Below the pieces are notes generated by a model that was not told the origin of the DNA, did no database searches, and saw only the letters and a program-made list of their open reading frames with translations. From positions 65,028 to 129,027 of the forward strand of contig NMRB01000340.1 of NCBI GenBank assembly GCA_002633025.1: 64,000 bases of DNA. The letters are read 5' to 3'. Shown in pieces: positions 23,584 through 35,723 of the stretch. Made by a program: the position numbers and the translations under genes. Position 1 is the stretch's first letter, and every line of letters starts with the position of its first letter. Source of the DNA: Notospermus geniculatus. Taxonomy: Eukaryota; Nemertea; Pilidiophora; Heteronemertea; Lineidae.

Positions 23584-25405
23584 GTTGTATGTGTATTAGT
23601 ATTTGTTAAGATATGATGTGCAAAGAGGTTCAGTCAGGATGAGACAGGGCAATCCAATACAAAATACCTGATATGATATCCAATTTATAATAATGTAAAC
23701 AATCTCCTTAATTATTATCTCAGTGATGAGCATCAATCCAAAGTGTTCTTCAGCAATGAAATAGTGCAGGATTCCACAAAATTTATGTTACATGCATACT
23801 AAGTACACATATCTATTCAATTTGTATTGGACCAAGAATTTGGCTGAAAGTGGTTTATTCTATTATAATTGATATAAGAGAATAAAACTATAGACTGTGT
23901 GACTGTAAGTTTTGTATATGCATACAGTTCCTTTTTTATACAGAACATGGAAAATCCTGAAAATGGCATTTCCTTTGATTGAGTTTTACATGTCAGAATA
24001 AGTAGAATAACTCAGGTTGGTGAAAACCCAGTGCGCCGTTCTGATTGATACCAAAAGTGTTGTCTGTAAAGTATGCATGTCAAAACAAGATATTATGAAC
24101 CTGTCAGAAGACCATGGAATCAGGAGGTCACCGAAGTGTGTAGGCCTAGGCCTAGACGAACTGAAAATAAGTTCAGTGGCTCAAAATCCACCTCTGGTAC
24201 AGGGCAACCAATGCTCCTTTGCAGGCAACTGCTGCAAATCTACTGGAAATATACTTCATATCTACTGCAGTGATCAGCATTAATGCAGCAGATGCTGCAT
24301 CACTGCTCCCATTATTGAGATGACAGTAGCAGTGATGCAGCATACTGCGCCTCTACTTCCTGAGACTTGACAGGCAGTTATGAATCATCAACTAGAATAC
24401 GTTCACACCTTTTGTGTAGGAAGTTGCCACCCTTTTCTGAACACGATGTACCGGTACTAGGCCTTCAATTCTTCTGTTGACATGTCACTTGCGTTTTTAA
24501 CAAACGGATTACCTATGAAGTTTTCATGTTGAGTTCCATACATCAGTTTCAATGTATTATGCCTATTTCGGCATTTTAACCCCGCTCTTAATAAGTATCG
24601 AGTGAATGAAGTCAATCGCTAAAGCTTAATGATGTGGTTAATATCTGGATTTTTATTCTATTCCATAATACTATAGCCTGAAATCTTAAAACATTTTTGT
24701 ACATATTCTCATATCCTGCCTTCCTTGGTTTGTATGGACTTCTCGTATCAACAGTTATATTCCAAACTTCTTGGCAAATATCTATGACTCTACTAATTTG
24801 TATATATGACATCACTTTCATTGTTCGTGAGCGATATGCCAGTAAGGCACTGGTAAAAATTACCGTACACCTATTCCGTTTCAAAATTTCATTTGAACTT
24901 GTTCAGGTTTTCAGTTATTTTTGGTCTAACTGGATTTTAAAAATGTAATTTATGCGCCCTCTGGTTAAAAAGCTTCTTTTTATGTTCTAGTACAAATAGT
25001 AGAATTATTTATGGTTTCCATGTAAAATTCTATGTGGTAGGACATAGGCATGGTGAACTCCGAAATTTTGTAATAAAGAGGAAAATGATAATGATGTGTT
25101 GTAGTTAAATATCTTTCTTTGTGACGTTTGTTGATTCCACCTGTTTGGTGTATCAATCTACCAGGGAAGCTTTGCAAAGTTTCTGTCTTGGCCCTGGATA
25201 TGGAATGGGTTGTCTCAGTGAATCAACTATTATCCATGCTATAGCCATGGTCAATGACAAATGGCCACTGAACCAGAACCAGAAGATCACACAGAAGAGC
25301 TACCCTTTATCATGAGGAATAAGACACAGACAACTAACTACACAAGACTTGTGAGAGGACTTTGAATTCGTTGCCAAATGTGAGACAGACATTTCAACTA
25401 CATAT
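23584..25405. other. Intergenic, no gene recognised
   Basis: AT-rich with short open frames only. The one structured item is a hairpin at 24288-24348, listed separately. Confidence 0.4.
24288..24348. other. Stem-loop, 15 bp perfect stem plus 4 bp
   Basis: TGCTGCATCACTGCT pairs perfectly with AGCAGTGATGCAGCA across a ~20-base loop. An outer GCAG/CTGC pair follows an asymmetric bulge. The stem is short for a microRNA precursor and could equally be a remnant inverted repeat. Confidence 0.4.
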
Positions 25406-25745
25406 AGGCAGAGCCAATTGCGCGGCAGACAAATGAACTGGCCAAAGCCAATTGTGAGGCAATTGAACCAGCCAGAGCCAACTGTGAGGCAGACAACTGA
25501 ACCAGCCAAAGCCAACTGTGAGGCAATTGAACTGACCTAAGCCAACTGTATGGCAGACAATTGAACTGGCCAAAGCCAATTGTGAGGCAGACAATTGAAC
25601 TGGCCAAAGCCAATTGTGAGGCAGACAACTGAACTGACCAAAGCCAAATGCGAGGCAGACAGTTGAACTGGCCAAAGCTGATTTGTGAGGCAGACAACTG
25701 AACCACCCAAAGCCAAATGCGAAGCAGTCATTTCGAAGCAGCCAA
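25406..25745. repeat. 30-34 bp minisatellite, about ten units
   Basis: Units read GGCAGACAATTGAACTGGCC followed by AAAGCCAATTGTGA, 34 bp when full and ~30 bp when the GACAA part is missing. About ten units can be counted. Because the unit is not a multiple of three and lacks stops on the - strand, all three - strand frames are long and repetitive; this reflects composition rather than a gene. Confidence 0.85.
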
Positions 25746-27060
25746 AGCAATACTAGTTATGGTGGTGGGGATTCAAACAAGTAAAGTAGAGAGATGGACA
25801 TTTGAATGATTGTGCTGACAACAACCCAGTAGTACAAGAGACTTCATTTGAACCAAGATGAAAAAATGTGACAAGCAGTTTCAAGATGTGGTATACTGTA
25901 ATCAATCTGGGGGCTTCAGATGAGCAAAATCAAGGTGTTTTGTGAATGAGTCCAACAACAAAAAGAAACAACATCAAGTCACTGCTTCTCATTCATATAT
26001 GTATATCTTTATTTTACTTGGTCACAACTATGTTCTCTCAACAAAGAAGACAAAATTCAACAACTTCAAATAAAATATCATATACATCACCAAAATGACT
26101 AGTTTATGTTAACCAGAACCACTATACTAAGTTTACAAACCAGAGCTGTTTGTTCTTTCGCTGAAAGTTGACTTAAATACATTTACTGCTTTACAATGTA
26201 CCTGTACGTCGCAGAACCAAAACATTGCACAAGAGACAACAAATGCTATGTTTACACATATTTCAGGAACAAAAGTCCCACAAATTGTGACAGAAGGAGA
26301 TGTGCCTATCTACATGTATACCGTAAAGCGAAATATTTTCGCGTCCTAAATGTTGGCGAATGGCCTAAAAATGCAGCATTCGCGGGGATAAATATTCGCG
26401 GTAAAGGTCCTTATATAAATTTTCTGCGGGGAAATATACATGTATTCGCGAGTGTCGCACTCTGAATAATGAAGAAGATCGACACCACACTTCTCAGGAA
26501 GCAGGAAGCTGTATATCCTGGCACGACCTGTACTATCAACTGCATACCACAATGCTTGTTAATGTTATGTGTAAACACTCGTTCCGGGCATCTAGAATGA
26601 CGTCAGGATGGGAATCCCCACGCTGCATTGGTCAACTGGTGCTGATGACTCATCAATTCCCCCCCCCCCCCCCCGCCTCATCAAAATCACACTTGTGCTC
26701 ATATGCATTTAAATCTGGAATGCAGTTTCCTGGAAATTTTCCTTATCATGTACTTGAGTTCATATCAGAACCAGGTAATGGAACTCCTACCTGATCCTCT
26801 CACTCAAGTGCTCATTACAAAAGTAAAGGAATGCATTTGGTCCTTGGCAGTTTTGTAGGATGGTCCCAATAAGGAAGAAGAAATGGAATGGTGATATACC
26901 CATAACAAGACTAGACTCCATAACAAACAAACAATTCAATGCCAATATATTTTATACTTTGCAGCCTTTCGCAACCTCTCGAAATAGCCTCTCGTAAGGA
27001 GAGGTTGCAATACTGAGGAAGAAACAAGGAGAATCAACTTTTTCCGCTTACCCAATCTGT
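25746..27060. other. Intergenic, no gene recognised
   Basis: Contains a GCGAAATATTTTCGCG-type palindromic stretch with several TTCGCG repeats (26325-26455), a C-run near 26660-26676, and a GCAACCTCTCG/GAGAGGTTGC hairpin near 26970-27010. No coding region is supported. Confidence 0.4.
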
Positions 27061-27933
27061 TGATGAATGAGTGTATGTCTGCATGCGTCCCTCGTAGCCC
27101 GAGAGCTCCCAAGGAACCAGCTGAAATATTGTACGAGCAATTTGTGGAATTGGCTCCAACCATACGAGTCAATGAGGCAGAAAACCGAAGTCTGGAGCAG
27201 TTATTATAGTTATTATGAATGTACCTAGGGCTGTCACCAGAATGAATAAATAGCTGTGGACATTACGACATGAACTTGAGATTGTTAGACAACGGTATTT
27301 CTCAATTGACGAGAACTTTGGAACTGCCCGATGCTGTCCCTAACTGAGAAGTGTCCTCAATCCAGGGGACAGTTACGATGCACTCCTGTTTCATCATTAA
27401 TTCAGTGATCATGTTGGAGACAAGTCCACGCCATAAGTGATTAGGCAAAAAATGTTGACTGTTTCAGATGAGGGCTGTTTTTTCCACATGATACGACAGG
27501 AGGAAGACGAAGTCATCTAATCGACTCCAAAAAACTCAAAATGTGTTTCATCAGCTGTTTAAAGTTAAAAAGTGATCTTTTAGTTATAAATATGTAAATG
27601 GCTAATAGCGATAGAAACCATTATGTATCATGTTCGTGATCCATTAATCATTTAAACTCTGAACTATTCCACGAACGACCACTGAGGGACTCGGTGAATT
27701 CATCACGTGGGATCCAACTGGTAATTAGTAGTCACAAGTGTATGTCTTTAGCAGTACAAATCTGCACAGAAAAAGTACAGGAGGGAAAAACAGATCTCTT
27801 AGTGTGAAAAAACTCCTAACGACATCGGTAATTACACAAGCGCCCCAAAAGATGGGCAACGCTGGGAGATTTTGGAAATCCTTTGGTGGCAGCCAGCCGT
27901 GAATCAGCCCTGCTCCGACTCGATCAATTTATT
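27061..27933. repeat. 873 bp tandem duplication, unit 1
   Basis: Starts TGATGAATGAGTGTATGTCT and ends CAATTTATT. It is almost identical to the adjacent unit 2, with a low density of substitutions. No gene recognised. Confidence 0.93.
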
Positions 27934-28807
27934 TGATGAATGAGTGTATGTCTGCATGCGTCCCTCGTAGCCCGAGAGCTCCCAAGGAACCAGCTGAAAT
28001 ATTGTACGAGCAATTTGTGGAATTGGCTCCAACCATACGAGTCAATGAGGCAGAAAACCGAAGTCTGGAGCAGTTATTCTAGTTATTATGAATGTACCTA
28101 GGACCGTCACCAGAATGAATAAATAGCTGTGGACATTAGGACATGAACTTGAGGTTGTTAGACAACGGTATTTCTCAATTGAGGAGAACTTTGGAACTGC
28201 CCGGTGCTGTCCCTAAATGAGAAGTGTCCTCAATCCAGGGGACAGTTACGATGCACTCCTGTTTCATCATTAGTTCAGTGATCATGTTGGAGACAAGTCC
28301 ACGCCATAAGTGATTAGGCAAAAAATGTTGACTGTTTCAGATGAGGGCTGTTTTTTCCACATGATACGATGGGAGGAAGACGAAGTCATCTAATCGACTC
28401 CAAAAAACTCAAAATGTGTTTCATCAGCTGTTTAAAGTTAAAAAGTGATCTGTTAGTTATAAATATGTAAATGGCTAATAGCGATAGAAACCATTATGTA
28501 TCATGTTCGTGATCCATTAATCATTTAAACTCTGAACTATTCCACGAACGACCACTGAGGGACTCAGTGAATTCATCACGTGGGATCCAACTGGTAATTA
28601 GTAGTCACAAGTGTATGTCTTTAGCAGTACAAATCTGCACAGAAAAAGTACAGGAGGGAGAAACAGATGTCTTAGTGTGAAAAAAAACCTTAACGACATC
28701 GGTAATTACACAAGTGCCCCAAAAGATGGGCAACGCTGGGAGATTTTGGAAATCCTTTGGTGGCAGCCAGCCGTGAATCAGCCCTGCTCCGACTCGATCA
28801 ATTTATT
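27934..28807. repeat. 873 bp tandem duplication, unit 2
   Basis: Second head-to-tail copy of 27061-27933. Confidence 0.93.
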
Positions 28808-30242
28808 ATAAATCTGTCAATTTGAAACTGATTAAAATTGCAATCACCGAGTTTTAATTTTTGACTACGCCATTGCTGAGGAAAGGAATTGCTCCCTTGG
28901 AACACATCAATAACACGACGGCATAACCCAGCCTGGGTTTAGGAAATTTCCCACCCCGTTCATAATCACCCCAGGGCCATTTAACGAACAACGCTCCGCC
29001 GTCGCCCTAATAGGTCACGTCCCTAAAGCCTTGTTGGTTTTCCTCCCTGATCATGGCAGAAGAAATATTAAACTATTCCATCAATCTTTACGACAGTTAA
29101 GATTGCGGGCGGTAGATTTGTAGGCTGCTGTTGTACCAAAGTGGCAAAGCTGGGAAGCCTCCAACCATGAATCATGAGAATTTTGGTGCGTCATCGACGA
29201 TGGTTGATCGTCGAAATGAGCCACAAGTGACACAAATACAAAGAGAGCGATAAGACTCTTCATCAAATAGACGTATCGACAACTTAATTAAGGCAATTTA
29301 CCTCATCAAAATACATCAAAGATAAAGAAAAAATCCTCATTTGCGTTTCAAATTTTAGTCATGATTCCACAAATTAATTCTGGAACAAAATATCATGGGA
29401 ACTCAACTGGTCCATGAAATCATTTACGGAAAAAAGTGCAATCACTCAAGTAAATGTTTGTAACGAACTAATATATCAAATGCAATCTTGAATTCACTTC
29501 AATATATTCTCCATTTTCAGCTATTGTGATCAGCTATTTTCACGCAAGGCGTTTTTTCAAGCAAAGATTTGTGGGGTTGGCCATTCTTACACCATCTCCT
29601 CATTTGAGAGATCCGAACCACTGCCACTAAATCCTCTGTCCATGATCCAGCCATTATCTCCTTAGAGACTACACATACCGGCCATGCTTTGGTTCCGTTG
29701 TTGTAAGGACCACACTGCCAGAGTGTAGGCGGCAAAGATGGGAACCAGCCTAACCTCCCAAGACAACTCAGTGCTGCCCCCAACTTTCAGTTACAGAACC
29801 TGATCGTTAACACCCATGATGTGATCATCAAACACAGTAATATTGGATTTCCCGTGGCAATACAGGTCATGGAACACAGACTCATAGTGCCCTCTGTTTT
29901 TTACTTGAGAGGAACCACAATGTGGGACAATGAAGCTGTTTGGAGAGCCAACAGGCAGCATCAATAAGACATCCATCCGAATGAACCAGTCAACTCTTTC
30001 GGAAAATCATCTACCGAGAGGATGTTCCTACAGCTATCCCCGCAACTTTTTGTAAAAAACCCTCACCACAAAGTACAGATGCCAAATAAATCATTAATTT
30101 CCTATTGTGGAGGCGAAAGTTTCTTTAGAAAGACTAACGGGGCAAAAAAGTAAGAGAAAATGCAGAGGGAATCAAGACCTTGAATACCTGTTGGCCTTGA
30201 ACAATTTAAAGAATAACAACATCCAAAAAGAACATTAACGGA
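28808..30242 (-). other. Downstream flank / 3' UTR of left ARFGEF3 end copy
   Basis: From 30242 down to about 29154 this matches the sequence after the stop codon of the right copy (36891 to about 35772). No AATAAA is seen on the - strand where the right copy has one: the left copy reads TTAATT at that place (about 30093-30100). Below 29147 the sequence is not shared. The small open frames here are not supported as genes. Confidence 0.5.
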
Positions 30243-30473
30243 TCAAGACTGGTTCGTTGTTCTCCATGCAACGCTACAGATAAAGCCAAGGCGATGAACC
30301 CATGTAGCCAGCGCCTCCTTTAGGCGGACGTCCTCTGCATGGCAGACGAGCTGATTCAGACTGGGGAAGACGATGGGGAGCAGAAGATGGTGTGGTTCGT
30401 CGCCGACTTGGTGGAGCAGGTTTAGGAGGGTGCAGATCATCTCCGTCCAGGACTGGATGTGAGCTTCACTGTC
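30243..30473 (-). CDS. ARFGEF3: ARFGEF3 terminal exon w29, left copy
   Basis: Final 76 codons plus TGA, after acceptor CTTTCCAG. The segment WTEMICTLLNLLHQV...VFPSLNQLVCHAEDVRL...WVHRLG is the conserved end of BIG3 proteins. The chain ends in a short divergent tail (RTTNQS) compared with vertebrate members. Confidence 0.88.
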   Translation of the reverse strand, partial: DSEAHIQSWTEMICTLLNLLHQVGDEPHHLLLPIVFPSLNQLVCHAEDVRLKEALATWVHRLGFICSVAWRTTNQS

Positions 30474-33400
30474 CTGGAAAGATCAGAGTAAAGACTGTCA
30501 GTGGGATATGTTGATAGAGACAGTAAAGAAATAGAGAATAGAAGACAACTGGAGGGTAATTATCAGCTGATCTAATCTCTTCAGATATTGGAACCAAACA
30601 GTGTATCTCACCTTCATAATGGAATTAGTTTGTTCTTTTTCAATTTCTTCTTGGATGGGGTCAGGGTTCTTTGAACGCTTGGACTTCGGTACTCTGGGTT
30701 TGCTGGGCTTTGATCTGCAATTTGGCAACAAAGTTGCTATTTGAATGGCGAAGGTGAATGGTCCAACGAAACTAGTAAAATGAACTTTACGAAACAAGTT
30801 CTTCAACTGGTATAAAGAAAGATAAAGGTGAATTTTGTAGAGTGTTTTCTATGTATTACCTCCTGAATGTTGGCATACTGTGCTGTTGCTTCCTTTTCTT
30901 GTAGGCTGACATCAGATTCTTGATGGTTCTATCCGTAGCAACTGTGTAGACCTTGTCCTCTGGATGTTTGCTCACCCGGTCAGCATCCGTGGGGCTCCGA
31001 ACGGGTGACATTTGCGATGACAACATCGACTGGGTGTACTCAGAGGTGGTTTCTGAAGGCTCCTCGATTACAGCTGAAGAAGGTGAACATTATAAACCTA
31101 TCTCAATAGCCCTAGAAATCCTTCAACCTTGATTTGACCAGCTAGGCCATTTTCATAGTCCATCATTTTGATCTAGTTTTATCCCTATGCTATACTTACC
31201 ACAAAACTGAATGCAAAACGTCATGGATCTTCATATCATGTATAGCAATGTTTTAAACATTCAGATCAGATCACCTCACTAACTGAGCCAAATCTGTTTG
31301 GGGGAAAAGAAATGAAAAGAAAGCCAACTTCTTCCCTCTGACGTCTAACTATTGTTAAAATCCACATGAATCTGATAGAAAACTCAACCTCGGCTCAAAT
31401 TCATTTACCGGTAGTTATGAACATTCTAATATACACTCACACTACAAAGGTGGAGAAGGAAACAGCTGACAGAGACACTAAGAGGTTGAGATTATCGAGT
31501 GCAGCTATGACTGAAAGTCAGAATCAGCAAAGCTACGAACACTGAAACATTGTGAAAGACTTTAGCTAGGTGACATGAAGTCCATGCTGCACAGAAACTG
31601 AGACAAGCAATTCATTCCAAAGGAAGTACTTTCTGTATCCTGATTCAGGCCGTTGCGGGTGTCATTTCCGACTTTTACCCTCTGAAGCTACATCCTTACA
31701 ATGTGAACACATATAAATGCACCATTACCTATGTAACATGATTCACCATAAATTTGGTAAAAACCCTCAGTACCACACAACTAGATCTGTCAGAATAGTA
31801 CCGGTACTATTGCCATGAAATATCTCTACTAAAACCCACTACTATCTTGTATAAAATACCACACAGATATTCTGTCAGTTTTGATGTATCATGGCTGGCT
31901 ACTGACATGTGTATTCACAACACCAGTTCAAAGAACAAGCAATGTGATCCAGAAGAATTCTCAGTCTATTTCCAGTATTCCTGAGATTGGTCCTCGCACC
32001 CAGGGTCTTCACTACTGCTCCCCTCCTCACACTTAAGAAGATACGACCGTAAATGACCTGTGATTCTAAGGATGAACTAATGCTGACCAAAGCTTCCAAA
32101 TTACAGAATTAGGGATACATGTTTTTGCAACCAGCCAGCTAGTAGGTGGATGGACTGCCATGAACGTCAAAACTGACTAGGCCCCTACAATTAATTAATG
32201 AAAGACATGATGACAATCATGCATAAGAGGCAAATAAATCTGAAACTATGATTACGAAGTGGTGAAGATTATGATAAATGCAACAAAACCTTTGGATAAG
32301 GATAAACAACTGAAGGTTGTGATGGTTACTGCGATGAGAGCTGGGTGATGCTGGATTGGATGTTATTATGGAACCACCGCATGCATCTGAAAGTTACTGA
32401 AAGGGGAGTCAGAGTATCCAACCAGGACACACCCTGAGCAGACGACACAAATTTTTCTCCAAATTCAGGAAAAATTCGGACCTGTTCCTTTGAAGAAAAC
32501 CATACAAAAGTTGCCAGTCAAACATGCGTAGAACTGAAATGAGTTGCTGAACACTATCATTCCAAAGTTATATTGATAGATTTTCAGGCCATCAATAAGG
32601 TATGATTCATCCAATGGCTGGGATAGCTTGGTTAGGGGTGGGAGGGTTGAAAGGCAGGCAGTTCAAATGATTTGCTGTATCATTTGAACTGTCGTTTATC
32701 TTCAGTTCACAAAAGGACAGAGTGCATTAACCTGTTCAGGCCAAAGGTCACTCGAGTCTGAGAGCTTTTCGTTTAATTTCTGCAAAGATTTATCAGCATT
32801 CTCACCAATATGCCACAGGTGGTGAATTGAAAAAGGCACTTTTAATGGAAAACACCTCTTGCCAAAAAGAAAAGTGCCCGGTCAGGTTATTTGCGAAAGT
32901 TCAGGATTGTTAGAAGTGATCAGGAGTTTCAATTCTATCTTTGGTTCATTTCAGGCCATCAAATAAGCCACACGACATATTCTAGCCACCAGCATGACCA
33001 GTACCAGTTTTGGCCAGCAATTACTGGGTCAACTTGGCAGAAGACATATGTAACAGTTGGACAGACATTGAAACCCACTGATCAGTTTCCCCAAGCCGTC
33101 ATGCATGAGAATGCAGTGAAGTACTATTACCCTGGTCATGACTTAGAAAGTCATAAAAAGAGTCCTGGGGATACACAGCTGGAATTGGTACAAGCAGATT
33201 AGAAGCATGGATTTCATTACGTTGATTTGAATACCGGTAAGCATGGCCAGTTTTTTTGGCCAGGGTGCCAAATTCCCAACTACTATTCAAAATGAAATGG
33301 TCCATGGACCATGTGCTCACTGGGTTGGACATAATAGTCTAATGACAGAGGGAGGTACATATCAGAACAATCTGGGTCAAGTCATTTCCAGGTAGGGCTT

Positions 33401-35548
33401 TGATGATTTTTGGGTTATGCCACCTGGCGGCCATACTGGATGTCCGATCGGACTGGAGCTTCACATGCACATAAAGGTCATCTGCAGGGGGCCACATAGC
33501 ACATTGGAGCGCTTTGGGTCAAGTCGTTCCTGAGTTACAGCACTTTGATGATTTTCGGGTTACGCCACCTGGCGGCCATATTGGAGGTCCGATCGGGCCG
33601 AAACTTCACATGGACATAAAGGTCATCTGCAGGGGGCCACATAGCACATTGGAGCGCTTTGGGTTATGGCGTTCCTGAGTTACCGCACTTTGATGATTTT
33701 TGGGTTACGCCACCTGGTGGCCATGATTGAAGTCAAATCAGGCCGAAATTTGACATGCATGTAAAGGTCATCTAGATAAAGGTAAATATTAAATTTGAGC
33801 ACTCTGCGTCAAGCCGTTCCCAAGTAATAGCACTTACTTGATTTTCAGGTTACGCCACCTGGCGGCCATACAGGATGTCCAATCGGACCGAAACTTGGTA
33901 TTTTTTAAGGTCACCCTCCAATGCATGTTTATGCAAGATACGAAGTCGCTCAGTGAAATAATGACAAACTGTGGCAGGTTCGTCACTTTTTGTCGAACTT
34001 TGACCTCTGTGACCTTGAAAAGTAGGTCAAATCAAAAACCCATTACACACCTTATGTATCCTTATTAACTACACCTATGATAAAAATTTGGAGACGGTCC
34101 AGTCATTAGTTCAGGAGTTATTGCACTTTTTGTGTTTTTGGTTTCCGCCACCTGGTGGCCAAACTGAAAGTCGAATCGGATCGAAACTTGGTGTCCTGGG
34201 TCATCTGACCTAGGGGTATATATGTACCAAGTTTCAGATCAATAGCTCCAGCGGTTACGAAACGTGCCCTGCTAACGGACAACGACGACGGACGACGACA
34301 GACGACGGACACACCACCATCGTAATAGCTCACCCCAGTGAGCTAAAAATATGGCTAACACTACTATTATACAACTATTTATCAAATAACTATTACCAGT
34401 GATCTGTGAGTTACTATGGATGCCGATGATTTCAACACTTGTTTATCTGGATAAGCATTGCTAGTTTTCTGTCTGACATCTGGCATATTCCCAACTACCG
34501 TGTACCACACAATAACCACCAGATACCACTGTCATTGTCTCTCAACTGACTATTAATCAGTGCAATATTTGGTGTTACACCATAAGACGACACAAAATAC
34601 TAGTGCTACTATTAATTATAACAGCTCATGTCATCTTGAGCTCATGAAAATGAATGGAGGGACAGGAATATAAATATAAAATGTTGAAATGTAGAAATCA
34701 AGGTGGAGAAAATATGGTTGACACAGCAAATTCAAATGGCAAAGATAAATTTTAGGTTGAATTTGAAACTCTTTGGAAAATATGGGTATCAGTTTTGATT
34801 CTCTGGGGATCTGAGGGGTCAAGATGTCCTTATAAACTGCACTTACCTTGAACTGGTACAGGAGCAGTTGCCAGGGGTCCCTGTTGCTGCAGCTGGAGTT
34901 GTTGCTCCTGAAGCTTCTCAGCGACCATTGTCATCAACGTCTTCTCGCGTTTGAGCTCGGGTATCTCATCAGGTTGTGCCACGAGGAAGAACAACGGACG
35001 ATCGGACATCCTATCAGCCGTGGAAGTCCCTTCCTTATCAAGGACTAAGTCCGTGTACGTTGTACAGATATCGTTGCAAGATTCATATAAGAGTTTGATG
35101 AAAACCTGGTGATGTGCAGAAATCGACTCATGGCTTCTTCGTGCTTCCTGCATTCCTGGATACAAGTCGGAAATGATGTAGTTTGAACTAGGCACGACCT
35201 CATTCTTCATGTTTTCTCTGCCATGTTCGCGAATCATTTCCTCATGCTCTTTCTCCAACTTCTCCGCCATTTCCTTTTTCATATCTAAGTGTGATCGCAA
35301 AATATCCTTGACCATGTCTGTCGACAGCTCCTTATTCCACATGCACAATTCTATCAGTGTGTGCACCATGAATGTCATGCTGATGCCAGCTTGTTTGTAC
35401 AAGTTAGCTGCTACGTCTGAACTAGCGACCTTCTGAATGAGAAACTTGAGGCCAGGTCTGGAGTCGAAGTCCATTGCAAGCCTATAGGAATCTTGGAGAC
35501 ACTGAAGTATAGTGAGCACATTCCTGGTGGACAGGTAGTTCAACATTC
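30243..35548 (-). CDS. ARFGEF3: ARFGEF3 (BIG3) C-terminal exons, left copy
   Basis: Four exons on the - strand, in reading order: w26 35548-34847 (702 bp), w27 31073-30860 (214 bp), w28 30714-30612 (103 bp) and w29 30473-30243 (231 bp with stop). All have GT/AG borders and matching phases. They encode the C-terminus of the large BIG3 protein, a non-canonical relative of the BIG Arf exchange factors, reported in mammals to act in secretory-granule formation. Recognisable pieces are LNYLSTRN...LQDSYR near the start of w26, VYTVATDRTIKNLMSAYKKR in w27, and the WTEMICTLLNLLHQ and LNQLVCHAEDVRLKEAL segments in w29. Protein sequence equals the right copy except Val for Ile in APVPVQ. No intact upstream exon precedes this copy, so it is either a haplotype duplicate or a partial duplication that could act only as an alternative 3' end. 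Confidence 0.85.
32659..32691. other. Perfect 13 bp hairpin in ARFGEF3 intron, left copy
   Basis: CAGTTCAAATGAT and ATCATTTGAACTG pair perfectly around a seven-base loop. It is kept unchanged in the right copy at 39329-39361. It lies in the large intron between w26 and w27. Too short to claim as a microRNA. Confidence 0.4.
33294..34346 (+). mobile_element. Transposon-like repeat with central ~145 bp array
   Basis: A 1.05 kb insertion present in the left unit; the right unit has the intact empty site near 40110. It starts just before the palindrome ATGGTCCATGGACCAT (33297-33312). The word CACCTGG, followed by YGGCC in each monomer, recurs at 33421, 33566, 33711, 33856 and 34148, spacings of 145, 145, 145 and 292 (twice 146), so one monomer between the last two is degenerate. 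The end carries TTTCAGATCAATAGCTCCAG, GACGACGG-type repeats, and a near-palindrome AGCTCACCCCAGTGAGCT before an A-run. No transposase or reverse transcriptase is encoded. A short relative is at 9010-9232. Class unknown. Confidence 0.75.
34847..35548 (-). CDS. ARFGEF3: ARFGEF3 exon w26, left copy
   Basis: A 702 bp exon (234 codons, phase 1 to 1) after acceptor CTTTTCAG and before donor GTAAGT. It begins GMLNYLSTRN, followed by a helical stretch with FDSRPGLKFLIQKVASSD, an acidic/basic coiled-coil-like part (KKEMAEKLEKEHEEMIREHG), a conserved KLLYESCNDICTTYTDL segment, and a Gln-rich end (EQQLQLQQQG). The layout follows the penultimate conserved block of BIG3. Confidence 0.88.
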
Positions 35549-35723
35549 CTGAAAAGTAAAGCACAGTCACAAATGTAGGCTCAAAGAGTAGTTGCTAGGA
35601 GTCTCTTGATTCTTCAGATTACCTACAAGCCCAGAACTTGATCGAACAGCTGTGATTTCTATTGGACGAGAAAGTCAAAGTACTTTTCTGCCTTATGAGA
35701 AAGTTCATCCATCCTCAACTTAC

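Noticed and set aside
24288-24348. microRNA gene
   Set aside because: The continuous stem is only 15 bp and there is no evidence of conservation, so it is listed only as a stem-loop.
25394-25750. Long repetitive open frames on the - strand (up to 118 codons)
   Set aside because: They are produced by the 30-34 bp minisatellite, are open in all three frames at once, and have no start context or conservation signal.
25400-25750. CRISPR-like array
   Set aside because: Units are contiguous with no unique spacers, and the context is animal nuclear DNA.
26660-26676. Homopolymer C-run (also 17144-17155, and G-runs near 6743, 53065 and 55550)
   Set aside because: Simple-sequence tracts common in such genomes; noted only where they may affect a reading frame.
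33294-34346. Helitron assignment based on the 3' hairpin followed by CTAA
   Set aside because: The 5' end does not start with TC, the hairpin directly abuts the A-run, and the insertion is not cleanly between A and T. The class was left open.
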